A stretch of 64,000 bases of DNA from GCA-003244245 sp050699955 (GCA_050699955.1 JBOHGD010000005.1:73222-137221), one strand, 5' to 3'; numbered from the stretch's first letter, positions 9,480 to 18,065 are shown. Translations and numbers: made by a program. The notes: a model not told the origin generated them from the letters alone.

Positions 9480-10411
9480 CCATGACCGTGGTGGTTTTCG
9501 CCTATCATGATGTCGGTTGCACCGCCCTGCGCGTCCTGCGCCGGCTCGGCGTCGAGATCCCGCTGGTGTACACACACGAGGACGACCCGGGCGAGTCGAC
9601 CTGGTTCGGTTCGGTGAAGCAGACCTGCGCCGAGTTCGGCCTGCCGGTTCGGATCGCCGATCCACGCGCCTTGCAGGAGCAGGACCGGATCCGGGACCTC
9701 GCCCCCGCAGTGATCTTCAGCGGGTACTGGCGGGAACTGCTGCCGGACTCCGTGCTCGAACTCCCGTCCCGGGCGGCAGTGAACCTGCACGGCAGCCTGC
9801 TCCCCCGCTACCGCGGCCGTGCTCCGGTCAACTGGCAGATCCTGCACGGGGAACGCGAAGGCGGCGTGACCTTGCACCACATGGTGCGCAGGGCGGACGC
9901 GGGCGACATCATCGACCAGGAGGCGTTCCCGATCCAGCCAGATGACACACCGACCGATGTGTATGCCCGGCTCGTGCCGGCTGCGGCACGGGTGCTGGAG
10001 CGCAGCACGCTCGCCGTGATCGGGGGAACCGCTCCCCGCTGGCCGCAACTGGAGTCGAAGGCAACCGTGTTCGGACGACGCGGGCCGCAGGACGGTCTGA
10101 TTGATTTCCGGTACGCCGCCGAGGACGTCCGTAACCTCGTGCGGGCGGTGACCAAGCCCTATCCCGGCGCGTTCACCTATGCCGGGCAGTACAAGATGCT
10201 CGTGTGGTGGGCTGGCCATGACGGGTCGGATCGGCCGACGTCCGCGCCACCAGGAACCCTGGACAGGGAAGGGAGTCGGGTCCTGGTGGCCTGTGGCGAC
10301 CGGCGTCGGCTGCGTCTGGAACGTGTGGAGATCGGCGGGCGGGAGGGCGCAGCGGCCGATTTCCCGGAGCTGCTGCATTCCGGTGCGCTGCTCACCCCCA
10401 CACCCCGATGA
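9476..10411 (+). CDS. ArnA N-terminal-type UDP-L-Ara4N formyltransferase (stand-alone)
   Basis: The 311-residue product matches the formyltransferase half of ArnA. The catalytic triad is visible: N103 and H105 in NLHGSLLPRYRGRAPVNW and D141 in RRADAGDI, corresponding to N102/H104/D140 of the Escherichia coli enzyme. It would transfer a formyl group from 10-formyl-tetrahydrofolate to the 4-amine of UDP-L-Ara4N. In E. coli this domain is fused to the decarboxylase; here the two halves are separate genes with a 4-bp overlap. A C-terminal domain related to that of methionyl-tRNA formyltransferase follows. The start overlaps the arnB stop as ATGA, implying coupled translation. Confidence 0.88.
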   Translation: MTMTVVVFAYHDVGCTALRVLRRLGVEIPLVYTHEDDPGESTWFGSVKQTCAEFGLPVRIADPRALQEQDRIRDLAPAVIFSGYWRELLPDSVLELPSRAAVNLHGSLLPRYRGRAPVNWQILHGEREGGVTLHHMVRRADAGDIIDQEAFPIQPDDTPTDVYARLVPAAARVLERSTLAVIGGTAPRWPQLESKATVFGRRGPQDGLIDFRYAAEDVRNLVRAVTKPYPGAFTYAGQYKMLVWWAGHDGSDRPTSAPPGTLDREGSRVLVACGDRRRLRLERVEIGGREGAAADFPELLHSGALLTPTPR

Positions 10412-11484
10412 ATGTCCTGATATTGGGGGTGAACGGCTTCATCGGTAGCCACCTCACCCGGACGATCCTCCGCCAGACCAGCTGGACGATTCACGGTGTG
10501 GACCGGGAGGACCATCGGGTGGCGCCGTGGCTCGGCCACCACCGTTTTCGCTTTCACCAGGCCGATGTCGCCGACAGCGACGGCTGGATCAACCGGCAGG
10601 TTCGTGCGGCGGACGTCTGCCTGCCACTTGCCGCCACGGCAACCCCGGCGTCCTACATCCGGGATCCGCTCGCGACGTTCGAGCTCGACTTCGAACACAA
10701 TCTGCGCGTGGTGCGGTTCTGTGCCGACAGCGCCACCCGGGTCATCTTTCCCTCCAGCTCGGAGGTCTACGGCAGGTGCCCGGACGCGGAATTCGACGAG
10801 CAGACCAGCCCACTGGTCTATGGTCCGGTCGGCAAGTCACGGTGGATCTACGCCTGTGCGAAACAGCTCCTCGACCGCGTGATCATCGCCATGGGCGCTC
10901 AGCGCGGCCTGCGGTACACGCTGTTCCGTCCGTTCAACTGGATCGGCCCTGGGCAGGACTCGATCATTTCGGCAGCCGAGGGCAGTTCCCGGGTCCTGCC
11001 CCAGATTCTCGGCCATCTCCTGCGCCGGGAACCGATCACCCTGGTCGATGGTGGCAGGCAGCGCCGCTGCTTCACCTATATCGACGACGGGATCGACGCC
11101 CTGCTCCGCATCCTCGCGAGCACCGACCCGCAGGTGGATGGCCAGATCTTCAACCTCGGCCATCCCACGAACGAATGGTCGATCAAGGAGCTGGTCAACG
11201 CCACGATCCAGATTCTCTCCACTTTTCCCGGGTTTGAGGACGTGGCAGGGAAGGCCGAGATCATCGAGCAGCGCGGCGACCAGTACTACGGGCCGGGGTA
11301 CCAAGACGTCCCACGGCGTGTCCCCGCGATCGAACGCGCCCAGCGGTTACTGGGGTGGAACCCGCAGGTGAGCATGGAAGAAGCACTGCATCGCACAATC
11401 GCCTACTACCTCACGGAGGGCACACACAATAGATCCTTCCGCTACGCGCCGCCTCCGCGACATCACCCGCCATCAGATCCCTGA
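10408..11484 (+). CDS. ArnA C-terminal-type UDP-glucuronate decarboxylase (stand-alone)
   Basis: The 358-residue product is an extended SDR enzyme: Rossmann motif GVNGFIGSHL at residues 7-16, then FPSSSEVYG with S118 and E119 equivalent to ArnA S433/E434, the Y-x3-K pair in WIYACAKQLLD, and YYGPGYQDVPRR, which holds the Arg equivalent to R619. These residues distinguish the ArnA oxidative decarboxylase (UDP-GlcA to UDP-4-keto-pentose, NAD-dependent) from plain UXS decarboxylases. It overlaps the formyltransferase gene by 4 bp. Together with ArnB, all steps from UDP-GlcA to UDP-L-Ara4FN are coded, but no ArnC, ArnD or ArnT is visible nearby. Confidence 0.88.
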   Translation: MNVLILGVNGFIGSHLTRTILRQTSWTIHGVDREDHRVAPWLGHHRFRFHQADVADSDGWINRQVRAADVCLPLAATATPASYIRDPLATFELDFEHNLRVVRFCADSATRVIFPSSSEVYGRCPDAEFDEQTSPLVYGPVGKSRWIYACAKQLLDRVIIAMGAQRGLRYTLFRPFNWIGPGQDSIISAAEGSSRVLPQILGHLLRREPITLVDGGRQRRCFTYIDDGIDALLRILASTDPQVDGQIFNLGHPTNEWSIKELVNATIQILSTFPGFEDVAGKAEIIEQRGDQYYGPGYQDVPRRVPAIERAQRLLGWNPQVSMEEALHRTIAYYLTEGTHNRSFRYAPPPRHHPPSDP

Positions 11485-11497
11485 TGTCGGTCATCAG
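11471..11497. terminator. Possible overlapping hairpins at convergent gene ends
   Basis: CATCAG-ATCC-CTGATG and CTGATG-TCGGT-CATCAG share the middle arm across the stop codons of two convergent genes. The stems are only 6 bp, so function as a terminator is uncertain. Confidence 0.3.
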
Positions 11498-12864
11498 ACT
11501 TGGCGGAGGACGGTGTCCTTCATGGCGGTGCGGATTCGCGCTGAACCGGTCTGGACGCCGATCGGCAGCGCGTCCAGCCCCAGGGTGGCGGCGTGCTCCA
11601 ACTCGTGATCACCGGCATGGGCCAGCGCGGTCCGGGCGAGGCAAACGCCACGGGCACGTAGATAGTGACCAGGATAGTCTGTAAGCGCGTTCTGGAAGAT
11701 CTGGGCGGCATAGCGGTAGTTCCCCAGGGCCGTCCAATCCTGTGCCTCCCCGAGCGCCACCCACTTCTTGTTGAGCCACGGTCCGTACGGGGAATCCGGA
11801 TTGTCATCAACGGTGTCGAGCAGTTCGCGGACCCGGTCGTGGGCTCGTTCCGTTGCCGCCTGATCGCCGCTGAGCGCGTAACCGTACGTGGTACGGCTCG
11901 CCGCTATGGCCGCGAGTCGGCCGCGCGGTGGGGCCATGTGCAGGGCATGTTCACCCGCACCAATGACGTCGGCAGCCACCCGCATGTCGCCGGCCAGATG
12001 TGCTTTGCAGGTCAGGACAAACACGGCGAGGTCCTGGTCTCCGGCCAGATGAGATAAGCTGAATGCGCGATCAATCCAGGACTCGGCGAACTGATGCTCC
12101 CCCAGGTCCTGATACAGCCATCCGCACAACTCGCTGTATTGCGCCTGCACGCGGAGCAGCCCTCGCTGGTCGGCCCCGCGCCAGCTCGACCGGAGCTGCT
12201 GCATGAGGCCGATCTGTTCCCGCACGATCGGGATCACTTGTCGTGGGCCGAACAGATTGTCGTTGTCGATGAGGACCTGGCGCAGTTGCTGGAAATGCTC
12301 GATCGGATGGACGTCGTCGACGGCGGGAAGGGGCGCGACGCGCTGCGTGCCGGAGTCTCCGGTACCGGAGGTCGTGGCCAGGCCCACGGCGGCAGAGCCC
12401 AGGCCTTGGAGGAAAACCCTGCGTGGGACGGACACGAACACGACCCTTCCGTCAGACGTACGGGCCGGGACGACGATCACGTCGCCGATCTCCGGCGTCG
12501 CAGGGAAGGTCGCCCCGCCAGCCAGGTTACCGGTCGGGCTGGCCACATGGACCGCATCGCTGGCCACATCAGCGCAGGGTTGGCCACAGGATTTCGCCGT
12601 CAGCTCCCGGTCGGACTCGGCCAGGGTGTGCAGCCGGACCAGCATCCCCTGGGTCTGCAGCACGCGGTCGCAGCTCTGGACCAGCGTCGCGGGAATGGGA
12701 CGCTCGGCCCGCTCGATCTTGGCCAGATAGCTGGGATCGCAATGCAGTTGATGTCCCAACTCGACCAGAGAAAGATCCCGGGCGACCCGCAGCGCCCGCA
12801 GCTCGGCACCCCAATAATGGTGCAGGCTCTCGTGCGACGTCAGGTCCTTCGGCCGCTGTCCCAT
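11494..12864 (-). CDS. XRE regulator with C-terminal helical-repeat domain, paralogue A
   Basis: The 456-residue protein has an N-terminal XRE helix-turn-helix at about 18-75 (LSLVELGHQLHCDPSYLAKIERAERPIP), a variable linker, a PRRVFLQGLGSAAVG motif near 150, and a C-terminal alpha-helical repeat region likely to bind a ligand or partner. The RRxFL motif looks like a twin-arginine signal but sits mid-protein and is common in this actinobacterial regulator class, so export is unlikely. Two close paralogues lie at 54603 and 56129. ATG 12864 is chosen over an upstream ATG (12888) because GAGGGGG lies seven bases before it and the start MGQ-PK is shared by all three paralogues. Confidence 0.82.
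   Translation of the reverse strand: MGQRPKDLTSHESLHHYWGAELRALRVARDLSLVELGHQLHCDPSYLAKIERAERPIPATLVQSCDRVLQTQGMLVRLHTLAESDRELTAKSCGQPCADVASDAVHVASPTGNLAGGATFPATPEIGDVIVVPARTSDGRVVFVSVPRRVFLQGLGSAAVGLATTSGTGDSGTQRVAPLPAVDDVHPIEHFQQLRQVLIDNDNLFGPRQVIPIVREQIGLMQQLRSSWRGADQRGLLRVQAQYSELCGWLYQDLGEHQFAESWIDRAFSLSHLAGDQDLAVFVLTCKAHLAGDMRVAADVIGAGEHALHMAPPRGRLAAIAASRTTYGYALSGDQAATERAHDRVRELLDTVDDNPDSPYGPWLNKKWVALGEAQDWTALGNYRYAAQIFQNALTDYPGHYLRARGVCLARTALAHAGDHELEHAATLGLDALPIGVQTGSARIRTAMKDTVLRQV
12540..12588. repeat. Three TGGCCACA repeats inside paralogue A
   Basis: TGGCCACA occurs at 12540, 12561 and 12581 (spacing 21 and 20 bp) inside the linker coding region. A perfect palindrome GTGGCCAC lies just upstream of the gene at 12889-12896. 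Equivalent pairs are present in paralogues B (55589, 55610) and C (57181, as TGGTCACATG, and 57202), also 21 bp apart. Confidence 0.7.
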
Positions 12865-13094
12865 AGGGTCCCCCTCGATGAGGTCCATGTGGCCACGAGC
12901 AATAGACCACGTGCATATGTGCCGTCTGTATCAATTCGTTCGTCACTCCAACCCGCGAAGCGCGACAATACTCAGCTTCCGGAGGTTCTCGAACGCGGAT
13001 TGCCGAGGACTCCGGGGTTACGAGGGGTCAAATCTGTTACGAAGGGTCAATGAACGTCACAGCGCGCCAGGCCGTCCTTCGGCTACGCTCGGCC
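12865..13094. promoter_or_regulatory. Divergent region between XRE gene and riboswitch
   Basis: It must hold the promoter for the metE leader on the plus strand and that of the XRE gene on the minus strand. It contains the GTGGCCAC palindrome at 12889-12896. The composition is less GC-biased than in the flanking genes. No protein-coding signal is seen. Confidence 0.45.
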
Positions 13095-13292
13095 CTGCTG
13101 GTGGTTCGCCGCACTCATCAGGGTGCGGCGAGGCAAGAGGGAACCCGGTGCGAATCCGGGACTGCCCCGCAGCGGTGAGCGGGAACGACCGCCGTCACGA
13201 AAGCACTGGGCACACCGCCTGGGAAGCGACGGCCAGTAGGTCCACCGGTTGTCCCCGGTGGGTGCCCGCGAGTCCGAAGACCTGCCACTGGT
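13095..13292 (+). ncRNA. Cobalamin (adenosylcobalamin-type) riboswitch
   Basis: The conserved core reads GAGGCAAGAGGGAACCCGG, GTGCGAATCCGGGACTGCCC, CGCAGCGGTGAGCGGGAACGA, and ends with the B12-box region GAGTCCGAAGACCTGCCACT. This order and spacing match the cobalamin riboswitch family. It lies about 140 bases before metE, the B12-independent methionine synthase. The expected logic is repression of metE when cobalamin is available, because the B12-dependent MetH can then take over. Boundaries are approximate. Confidence 0.93.
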
Positions 13293-13294
13293 AC

Positions 13295-13311
13295 GCGCAC
13301 CGCCGGTGCGC
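13295..13311 (+). promoter_or_regulatory. Hairpin following the riboswitch (expression platform candidate)
   Basis: GCGCACC-GCC-GGTGCGC forms a perfect 7-bp GC-only stem with a three-base loop three bases after the B12 box. It is the natural candidate for the switching terminator or antiterminator element of the metE leader. No U-run follows. Confidence 0.55.
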
Positions 13312-13430
13312 GTCGGGTCCGGGACCTCGCGGGACGGTGCACGCGGACGAAGGCGATGCCCTGCGTCGCTGCTCCTTCCGTGCCGTCTGTGGTGTCTCGG
13401 TCTCATCGGCATGCTCGCGAGGAGAGAGCT

Positions 13431-15746
13431 GTGAAAGATTCCCCGCGCCCCGTCATCGGGGCGACTGTGCTGGGTTACCCGCGGATCGGTCCGCACCGGG
13501 AGCTCAAGCGTGCGGTGGAGAACTACTGGGCCGGCCGTGTCGACGCCGCGGCCCTGCACACGACGGCCACCCAACTGCGGACGCGGACCTGGACCGAGCT
13601 CGCCGGGGCCGGCCTCGACTCGGTACCGGGCAACACCTTCTCGTACTACGACCACGTGCTGGACACCGCCGTGTTGTTCGACGCCGTGCCGCAGCGGTTC
13701 CGCGACCTCGGCCTGTCCGAGCTGGACACCTACTTCGCGATGGCCCGCGGGTACGGTCGCCTCGCTCCGCTGGAGCTGACCAAGTGGTTCGACACCAACT
13801 ACCACTACCTCGTCCCGGAGCTGGCCCCGGACACCCGGTTCACCCTGGCCGGGGACAAGCCGGTGGCGGAGCTGCGCGAGGCGGCCGGCCACGGGGTGCG
13901 GACCCGCCCGGTTCTGCTGGGTCCGCTGACCTTCCTGCTGCTCGCCAAACCCGCCCGGCCAGCCCCGGAGGGGTTCGCCCCGCTGGAGCTGCTCGACCCG
14001 CTGCTGGACTGCTACGCCGAGCTGCTGGGCCGGCTCGCCGATGCGGGTTCCACCTGGGTGCAGCTGGACGAGCCAGCGTTCGCCGCAGACCGCTCCGAAG
14101 CCGAGCTGGACGCGCTGCGCCACGCCTATACCCGGCTGGCCGCCCTCGACCGGCGACCGAAGCTGCTGGTCGCCGGCTACTTCGGTGACCTCGGGCCCGC
14201 ACTGCCCGTACTGGCAGACACCGACGTCGATGCGATCGCGGTGGATCTGGTGTCCGCGCCGCAGACGGTGCAGCAGATTCCTCTCCTGCGCGGGCTGCGG
14301 AACAAGACGGTCGTGGCCGGCGTGGTCGACGGCCGCAACGTCTGGCGCACCGACCTGCGCGCCGCGCTGTCGACCTGCGCGACCCTGCTGGGCTCGGTCG
14401 GCGAGCTGGCGGTGTCCACGTCCTGCTCGCTGTTGCACGTGCCCTACGACCTGGACGCCGAAACCGGCCTCGACCCACAGGTGCGCGACAGGTTGGCCTT
14501 CGCCCGGCAGAAGATGGACGAGGTGGTGCTGCTCGGCCGCGCGTTGCGGGAGGACGACCCGGCGGTGACCGAGCAGCTCGCCGCGGCTGGTGCGGCGGCG
14601 GAGCACGGTGCCGTCACCGCGGTCCGGGACAACCGGGTGCGGGCCCGGATCGACGTACTGCGCCCCGAACACCGCCGCCGCGCGCCCTACGCCGAGCGGG
14701 CGCAGGCCCAGCAGGCGCGCTTGCGGTTGCCGCCGCTGGCCACCACCACGATCGGTTCCTTCCCGCAGACCAGCGACGTGCGGCGGGCCAGGACGGAGCT
14801 GCGCGCGGGCCGGCTGGACGAGACCGGCTACCGAGAGCGGATGCAGGAGGAGATCCGGCGGGTGATCCGCGCGCAGGAGGAGATCGGGCTGGACGTGCTG
14901 GTGCACGGTGAGCCCGAGCGCAACGACATGGTGCAGTACTTCGCCGAACATCTGCGGGGTTTCGCGGCCACCGAGCACGGCTGGGTGCAGTCCTACGGTT
15001 CGCGGTGCGTGCGCCCGCCGATCCTGCACGGCGACATCTCCCGCCCCGCCCCGATCACCGTGGCATGGAGCTCGTATGCCCAGTCGCTGACCAGCACACC
15101 GGTCAAGGGCATGCTCACCGGGCCGGTGACCATTCTGGCGTGGTCCTTCGTCCGCGACGACCAGCCACTGGCGCAGACCGCCGATCAGGTGGCGCTGGCG
15201 CTGCGGGACGAGATCCGTGACCTGGAGGCGGCCGGAATCCGCATCGTGCAGGTCGACGAGCCCGCGTTGCGGGAGCTGCTACCGCCGCGGGCCGCAGATC
15301 GCAAGGAGTACCTCCGCTGGGCGGTGGGGGCGTTCCGGCTGGCCACCGCGGGTGCGGCGAGCGCCACGCAGATCCACACCCACCTGTGCTACTCGGAGTT
15401 CGGTGACGTCATCGAGGCCATCGACGAGCTGGACGCCGACGTCACCACGATCGAGGCGGCCCGCTCCCGGATGGAGGTACTCGACGATCTGCACGCCATC
15501 GGCTTCCGTCGCGGTGTGGGACCCGGTGTCTACGACATCCACTCACCACGGGTGCCCGACGAGGACGAGATGGCCGAGTTGCTCACCGCCGCACTACGGG
15601 TGGTCCCCGGCGAGCGGCTGTGGGCCAATCCCGACTGCGGACTGAAGACCCGCAACTACGCCGAGGTGGGACCCGCGCTGCGGCACCTGGTCGCCGCGGC
15701 CCGGCGAGTACGCCATGGTCAGGCCGGTGGTGGACCACCCCGCTAG
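13431..15746 (+). CDS. metE: Cobalamin-independent methionine synthase
   Basis: The 771-residue length is normal for MetE, which transfers a methyl group from 5-methyltetrahydropteroyl-triglutamate to homocysteine in the cytosol. The N-terminal folate-side domain starts GATVLGYPRIGPHRELK. The C-terminal catalytic domain has TTIGSFPQT at about 440 and the zinc ligands H651 and C653 (THLC) and C736 (NPDCGLKTR). GTG 13431 is chosen because GGAGAG lies five bases upstream and homology begins right after it; the longer frame from an upstream ATG runs through the leader. A cobalamin riboswitch lies in the leader. The stop codon overlaps that of the convergent encapsulin gene in a shared CTAG. Confidence 0.97.
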   Translation: MKDSPRPVIGATVLGYPRIGPHRELKRAVENYWAGRVDAAALHTTATQLRTRTWTELAGAGLDSVPGNTFSYYDHVLDTAVLFDAVPQRFRDLGLSELDTYFAMARGYGRLAPLELTKWFDTNYHYLVPELAPDTRFTLAGDKPVAELREAAGHGVRTRPVLLGPLTFLLLAKPARPAPEGFAPLELLDPLLDCYAELLGRLADAGSTWVQLDEPAFAADRSEAELDALRHAYTRLAALDRRPKLLVAGYFGDLGPALPVLADTDVDAIAVDLVSAPQTVQQIPLLRGLRNKTVVAGVVDGRNVWRTDLRAALSTCATLLGSVGELAVSTSCSLLHVPYDLDAETGLDPQVRDRLAFARQKMDEVVLLGRALREDDPAVTEQLAAAGAAAEHGAVTAVRDNRVRARIDVLRPEHRRRAPYAERAQAQQARLRLPPLATTTIGSFPQTSDVRRARTELRAGRLDETGYRERMQEEIRRVIRAQEEIGLDVLVHGEPERNDMVQYFAEHLRGFAATEHGWVQSYGSRCVRPPILHGDISRPAPITVAWSSYAQSLTSTPVKGMLTGPVTILAWSFVRDDQPLAQTADQVALALRDEIRDLEAAGIRIVQVDEPALRELLPPRAADRKEYLRWAVGAFRLATAGAASATQIHTHLCYSEFGDVIEAIDELDADVTTIEAARSRMEVLDDLHAIGFRRGVGPGVYDIHSPRVPDEDEMAELLTAALRVVPGERLWANPDCGLKTRNYAEVGPALRHLVAAARRVRHGQAGGGPPR

Positions 15747-16558
15747 CCGGTCAGGGTGACCGCCGCATCGGATTCGACGGTGCGGAAGCTGAAGCTCTCC
15801 TCGATGTAGAGGCTGACTGCGTCGGCGTCATGCCCGCTGTATCCGATGGACAGGTCCTGGCCGACGTCGAGCAGGAAGTCTCCGCCGCGCTGGCTGAGCA
15901 CGACGGCGCCGTCCAGGCCCGGGGTCCAGGCGACCGAGCCGTCGAGGATCCGCTTGAGGTGGTCGATCAGTGGGTAGCCGCCGTGTTCGGTGGTCTCGAC
16001 GATGCGGGTGTAGCCGACCGGGCCGATGGCCAGCGCGTAGGGCCCGACCACTCCGGCCTGGCGCAGCGTGTTCACCGCGCGCGCGACGACCGAGGGGTAG
16101 CCCTGGGCGTCCTGGCCGAGTTCGAGCGACGGGTGCGGGCCTGCGCCGACGATGCCCTCGATGTCGGCGGCGGGCCAGCCGTGGAAGACCGCCCGGTTCT
16201 CGATCTCGGCGGCGTGCCGGGCGGCGCGGTCGAGGTCGTCGAACTCGGTGTCGGCCGCGCCGCGCTGGATGTCCTGGATCTCGCGGCAGCCCACCGTGAA
16301 CGGCACCCGGAACTCGGTCAGGGGCAGGACCCGGCGCCGCCGGGCCACGACGCCGGGGGCGTGGGTTCCCGGCGGCGGCCCTTCGAGCGGCTCGGTGCGG
16401 CCGAGGCTGGTCGCGGAGCGCTTCCAGCCGCCGGGGCCGATCCAGTCGACGAGCTTGCGCGCGGTGAGCAGCGGAGTCAGGCGTTCGCGCGCCTCGTCGT
16501 CGATCTCGGCCCAGGCCGTGGCGGGGATCGGCGCGAGCTCGCGAAGCAGGTGATCCAT
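15743..16558 (-). CDS. Encapsulin shell protein (family 1, linocin-M18-like)
   Basis: The 271-residue product has the HK97-type encapsulin fold: the N-terminus MDHLLRELAPIPATAWAEID binds cargo peptides on the shell interior, followed by the RKLVDWIGPGGW segment and the E-loop and C-terminal motifs (VGYTRIVETTEHGGYPLIDHL; SIGYSGHDADAVSLYIEES). Such proteins self-assemble into 24-32 nm icosahedral compartments. The upstream, coupled gene codes for a hemerythrin with a typical cargo-loading tail. ATG 16558 is preferred; a TTG at 16567 overlapping the cargo stop (TTGA) is an alternative start, and a single AAGGGA site serves both. Confidence 0.95.
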   Translation of the reverse strand: MDHLLRELAPIPATAWAEIDDEARERLTPLLTARKLVDWIGPGGWKRSATSLGRTEPLEGPPPGTHAPGVVARRRRVLPLTEFRVPFTVGCREIQDIQRGAADTEFDDLDRAARHAAEIENRAVFHGWPAADIEGIVGAGPHPSLELGQDAQGYPSVVARAVNTLRQAGVVGPYALAIGPVGYTRIVETTEHGGYPLIDHLKRILDGSVAWTPGLDGAVVLSQRGGDFLLDVGQDLSIGYSGHDADAVSLYIEESFSFRTVESDAAVTLTG

Positions 16559-16563
16559 TGTGG

Positions 16564-17157
16564 TCAACGTCCCTTCAAGCTGCCGATGCCCATTGACCCA
16601 TCCGACTTGCCGCCGCGCACACTTCGGCCGTCGGACGAGGCGATCTCTTCCTCGACCTCGCGGACGTAGCCCTCGGGGTCCTTGTCCACCGCCGTGACCC
16701 CGGCGAAGTGGGTGGCCTCGAAGGCGGCGAAGGCGACGGCCAGGTCGTGGCGCAACTGGAGCCCGGCGTTGCGGCGGAAGTCGGTGAGGCCCTCACGCTC
16801 CTCCTCTGCCATGTGGTCGCTGTTGGCCTCGTTCGCCTTGGCGACGGCGTCGTACCAGTCGTCACCGCCGACCTCATGGCCCACGACCGCGGCGACCGCG
16901 TCGCGGATCTCGTTGTGATCGCCGATCGCGTCCTCGGTCTCGGCCTCCGGGTCCAGGCCCGCGGCGCCGGCGCCCACCCGGAGCAGCTCCGGGTAGAAGT
17001 GCCGCTCCTCGGCCTCGGCGTGCACCTCGAGGAACGCGGCCAGCCGCGCCCACACGGCACTGAGCGTCGCGGTGTCGGTGCGGTCGATCTGCTCCAGGAT
17101 CGCGAAGAGCCGCCGCTGCTCGTGATGGTCATCGAGGATCAGCTGCGTGATGTCCAC
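16564..17157 (-). CDS. Hemerythrin-domain encapsulin cargo
   Basis: The 197-residue product has a hemerythrin four-helix bundle with di-iron ligands: H11 or H12 in LILDDHHEQRR, H46-x3-E50 and H53 in HAEAEERHFYP, then GDHNEI and NSDHMAEEE. The C-terminus ends in SDGSMGIGSLKGR, the consensus type of encapsulin targeting peptide, separated by a flexible Gly/Ser segment. Hemerythrin cargos are thought to protect against oxidative or nitrosative stress by binding O2 or NO. GTG 17157 is chosen: GGAG is eight bases upstream and VDITQLIL is a usual family start; ATG 17187 is possible but lacks a site. It overlaps DUF5996 by 19 bp. Confidence 0.93.
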   Translation of the reverse strand: MDITQLILDDHHEQRRLFAILEQIDRTDTATLSAVWARLAAFLEVHAEAEERHFYPELLRVGAGAAGLDPEAETEDAIGDHNEIRDAVAAVVGHEVGGDDWYDAVAKANEANSDHMAEEEREGLTDFRRNAGLQLRHDLAVAFAAFEATHFAGVTAVDKDPEGYVREVEEEIASSDGRSVRGGKSDGSMGIGSLKGR

Positions 17158-18065
17158 GGTGCTCGCTCCAGTCGTGGTCGTTGCCATCCAGCGCACTGCG
17201 CCGCCGCCGCATAGGAGCTTTGCAGAAACTCCAGCAGGGTGCGGTCGGGGTCGGCGGCCGCGCGCAGCAGCTCATAGGGCAGCACGAACTCGCCGAGCTC
17301 CGCGCTGTAGCAGGCGCCGTCGGGGCCGACCGGCGCGTCCCGGAACCCTTCGGGCTCGGGGTAGGCGTAGGAGTACAGGAGGCCTTCGCCGTCCCCGCCC
17401 GGCCAGTAGCCGCAGCTGCTCACCTCGTGCGAGTAGGCCTCGTGCATGACCTGAGGCCCGCAGTTCGGTGCCCCGCCGGGATGCGGCGGCGCCGGCCGGC
17501 CGGAGAATCGGGTCACCGCCAGGTCCAGCGCACCCCAGAACAGGTGCACCGGACTCGCCTTGCCGATGAACCGGCCGCGGAACTCGTGCAGCACCCGATC
17601 GAGCTGGACCAGTATTCGCCAGAACCGCTGCACCTGGTCGCCGTCGTAGGAGGCGTGCTCAGTGTCCTTGTCGAACGGGATGGCGTTCTCGATCTCCACC
17701 GGCATCGACCAGATACGGGTGGCGAGGCCGAGGTCATCGAGATGGCCCAGCACCTGAGCGTAGAAGTCGGCGACCGTTCGAGGCCGCAGCGCCACCGACC
17801 GCGTGGCTCCTTCGGTCGTCACGATCTCCAGCTGATGGGCCAGGAAGTCGAAGTCGATCTGAAAGCTCCGGCCGCTGGAATGCGGGATCAATGACGTCGT
17901 CAACCCGCGAGAGGTCACATAAAGCGGGCAGTTCCACCAGTGGTTGACCAGCGGCGTGTTCGCGAGCCGGATCTTGCCGATCACCTGGGTCCACAGGTGA
18001 AGCGTGTCCCGGGTCGGCTGCCACTGGGCAACCGGTAGCGACGGCCACGAGGATCGGGTGCTCAC
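17139..18065 (-). CDS. DUF5996 family protein
   Basis: The 308-residue cytosolic protein has no signal or membrane segment. Recognisable features are the N-terminal WPSLPVAQWQPTRDTLHLWTQ, the WWNCPLYVTSRGLTTS segment, PFDKDTEHASYD near the middle, and a C-terminal APPHPGG...MHEAYSHEVSSCGYWPGG block typical of DUF5996. No enzymatic activity is established for the family as far as I know. GTG 18065 overlaps the stop of the short upstream frame as GTGA, and its 3' end overlaps the hemerythrin start, so it sits in the encapsulin operon and may act with it. Confidence 0.8.
   Translation of the reverse strand: MSTRSSWPSLPVAQWQPTRDTLHLWTQVIGKIRLANTPLVNHWWNCPLYVTSRGLTTSLIPHSSGRSFQIDFDFLAHQLEIVTTEGATRSVALRPRTVADFYAQVLGHLDDLGLATRIWSMPVEIENAIPFDKDTEHASYDGDQVQRFWRILVQLDRVLHEFRGRFIGKASPVHLFWGALDLAVTRFSGRPAPPHPGGAPNCGPQVMHEAYSHEVSSCGYWPGGDGEGLLYSYAYPEPEGFRDAPVGPDGACYSAELGEFVLPYELLRAAADPDRTLLEFLQSSYAAAAQCAGWQRPRLERAPWTSRS

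Noticed and set aside
8295..11484. A lipid A modification operon
   Set aside because: The enzymes match Arn, but the genome type lacks an outer membrane and no ArnC, ArnD or ArnT is present here, so a different end product is expected.
11494..12864. Tat-exported proteins because of RRxFL motifs in the XRE paralogues
   Set aside because: The motif is about 150 residues from the start, after a DNA-binding domain, so it cannot be an N-terminal signal.
13356..13430. An N-terminal extension of MetE from ATG 13356
   Set aside because: The added residues are not MetE-like and lie in the regulatory leader; GTG 13431 has a good ribosome site and starts the homology.
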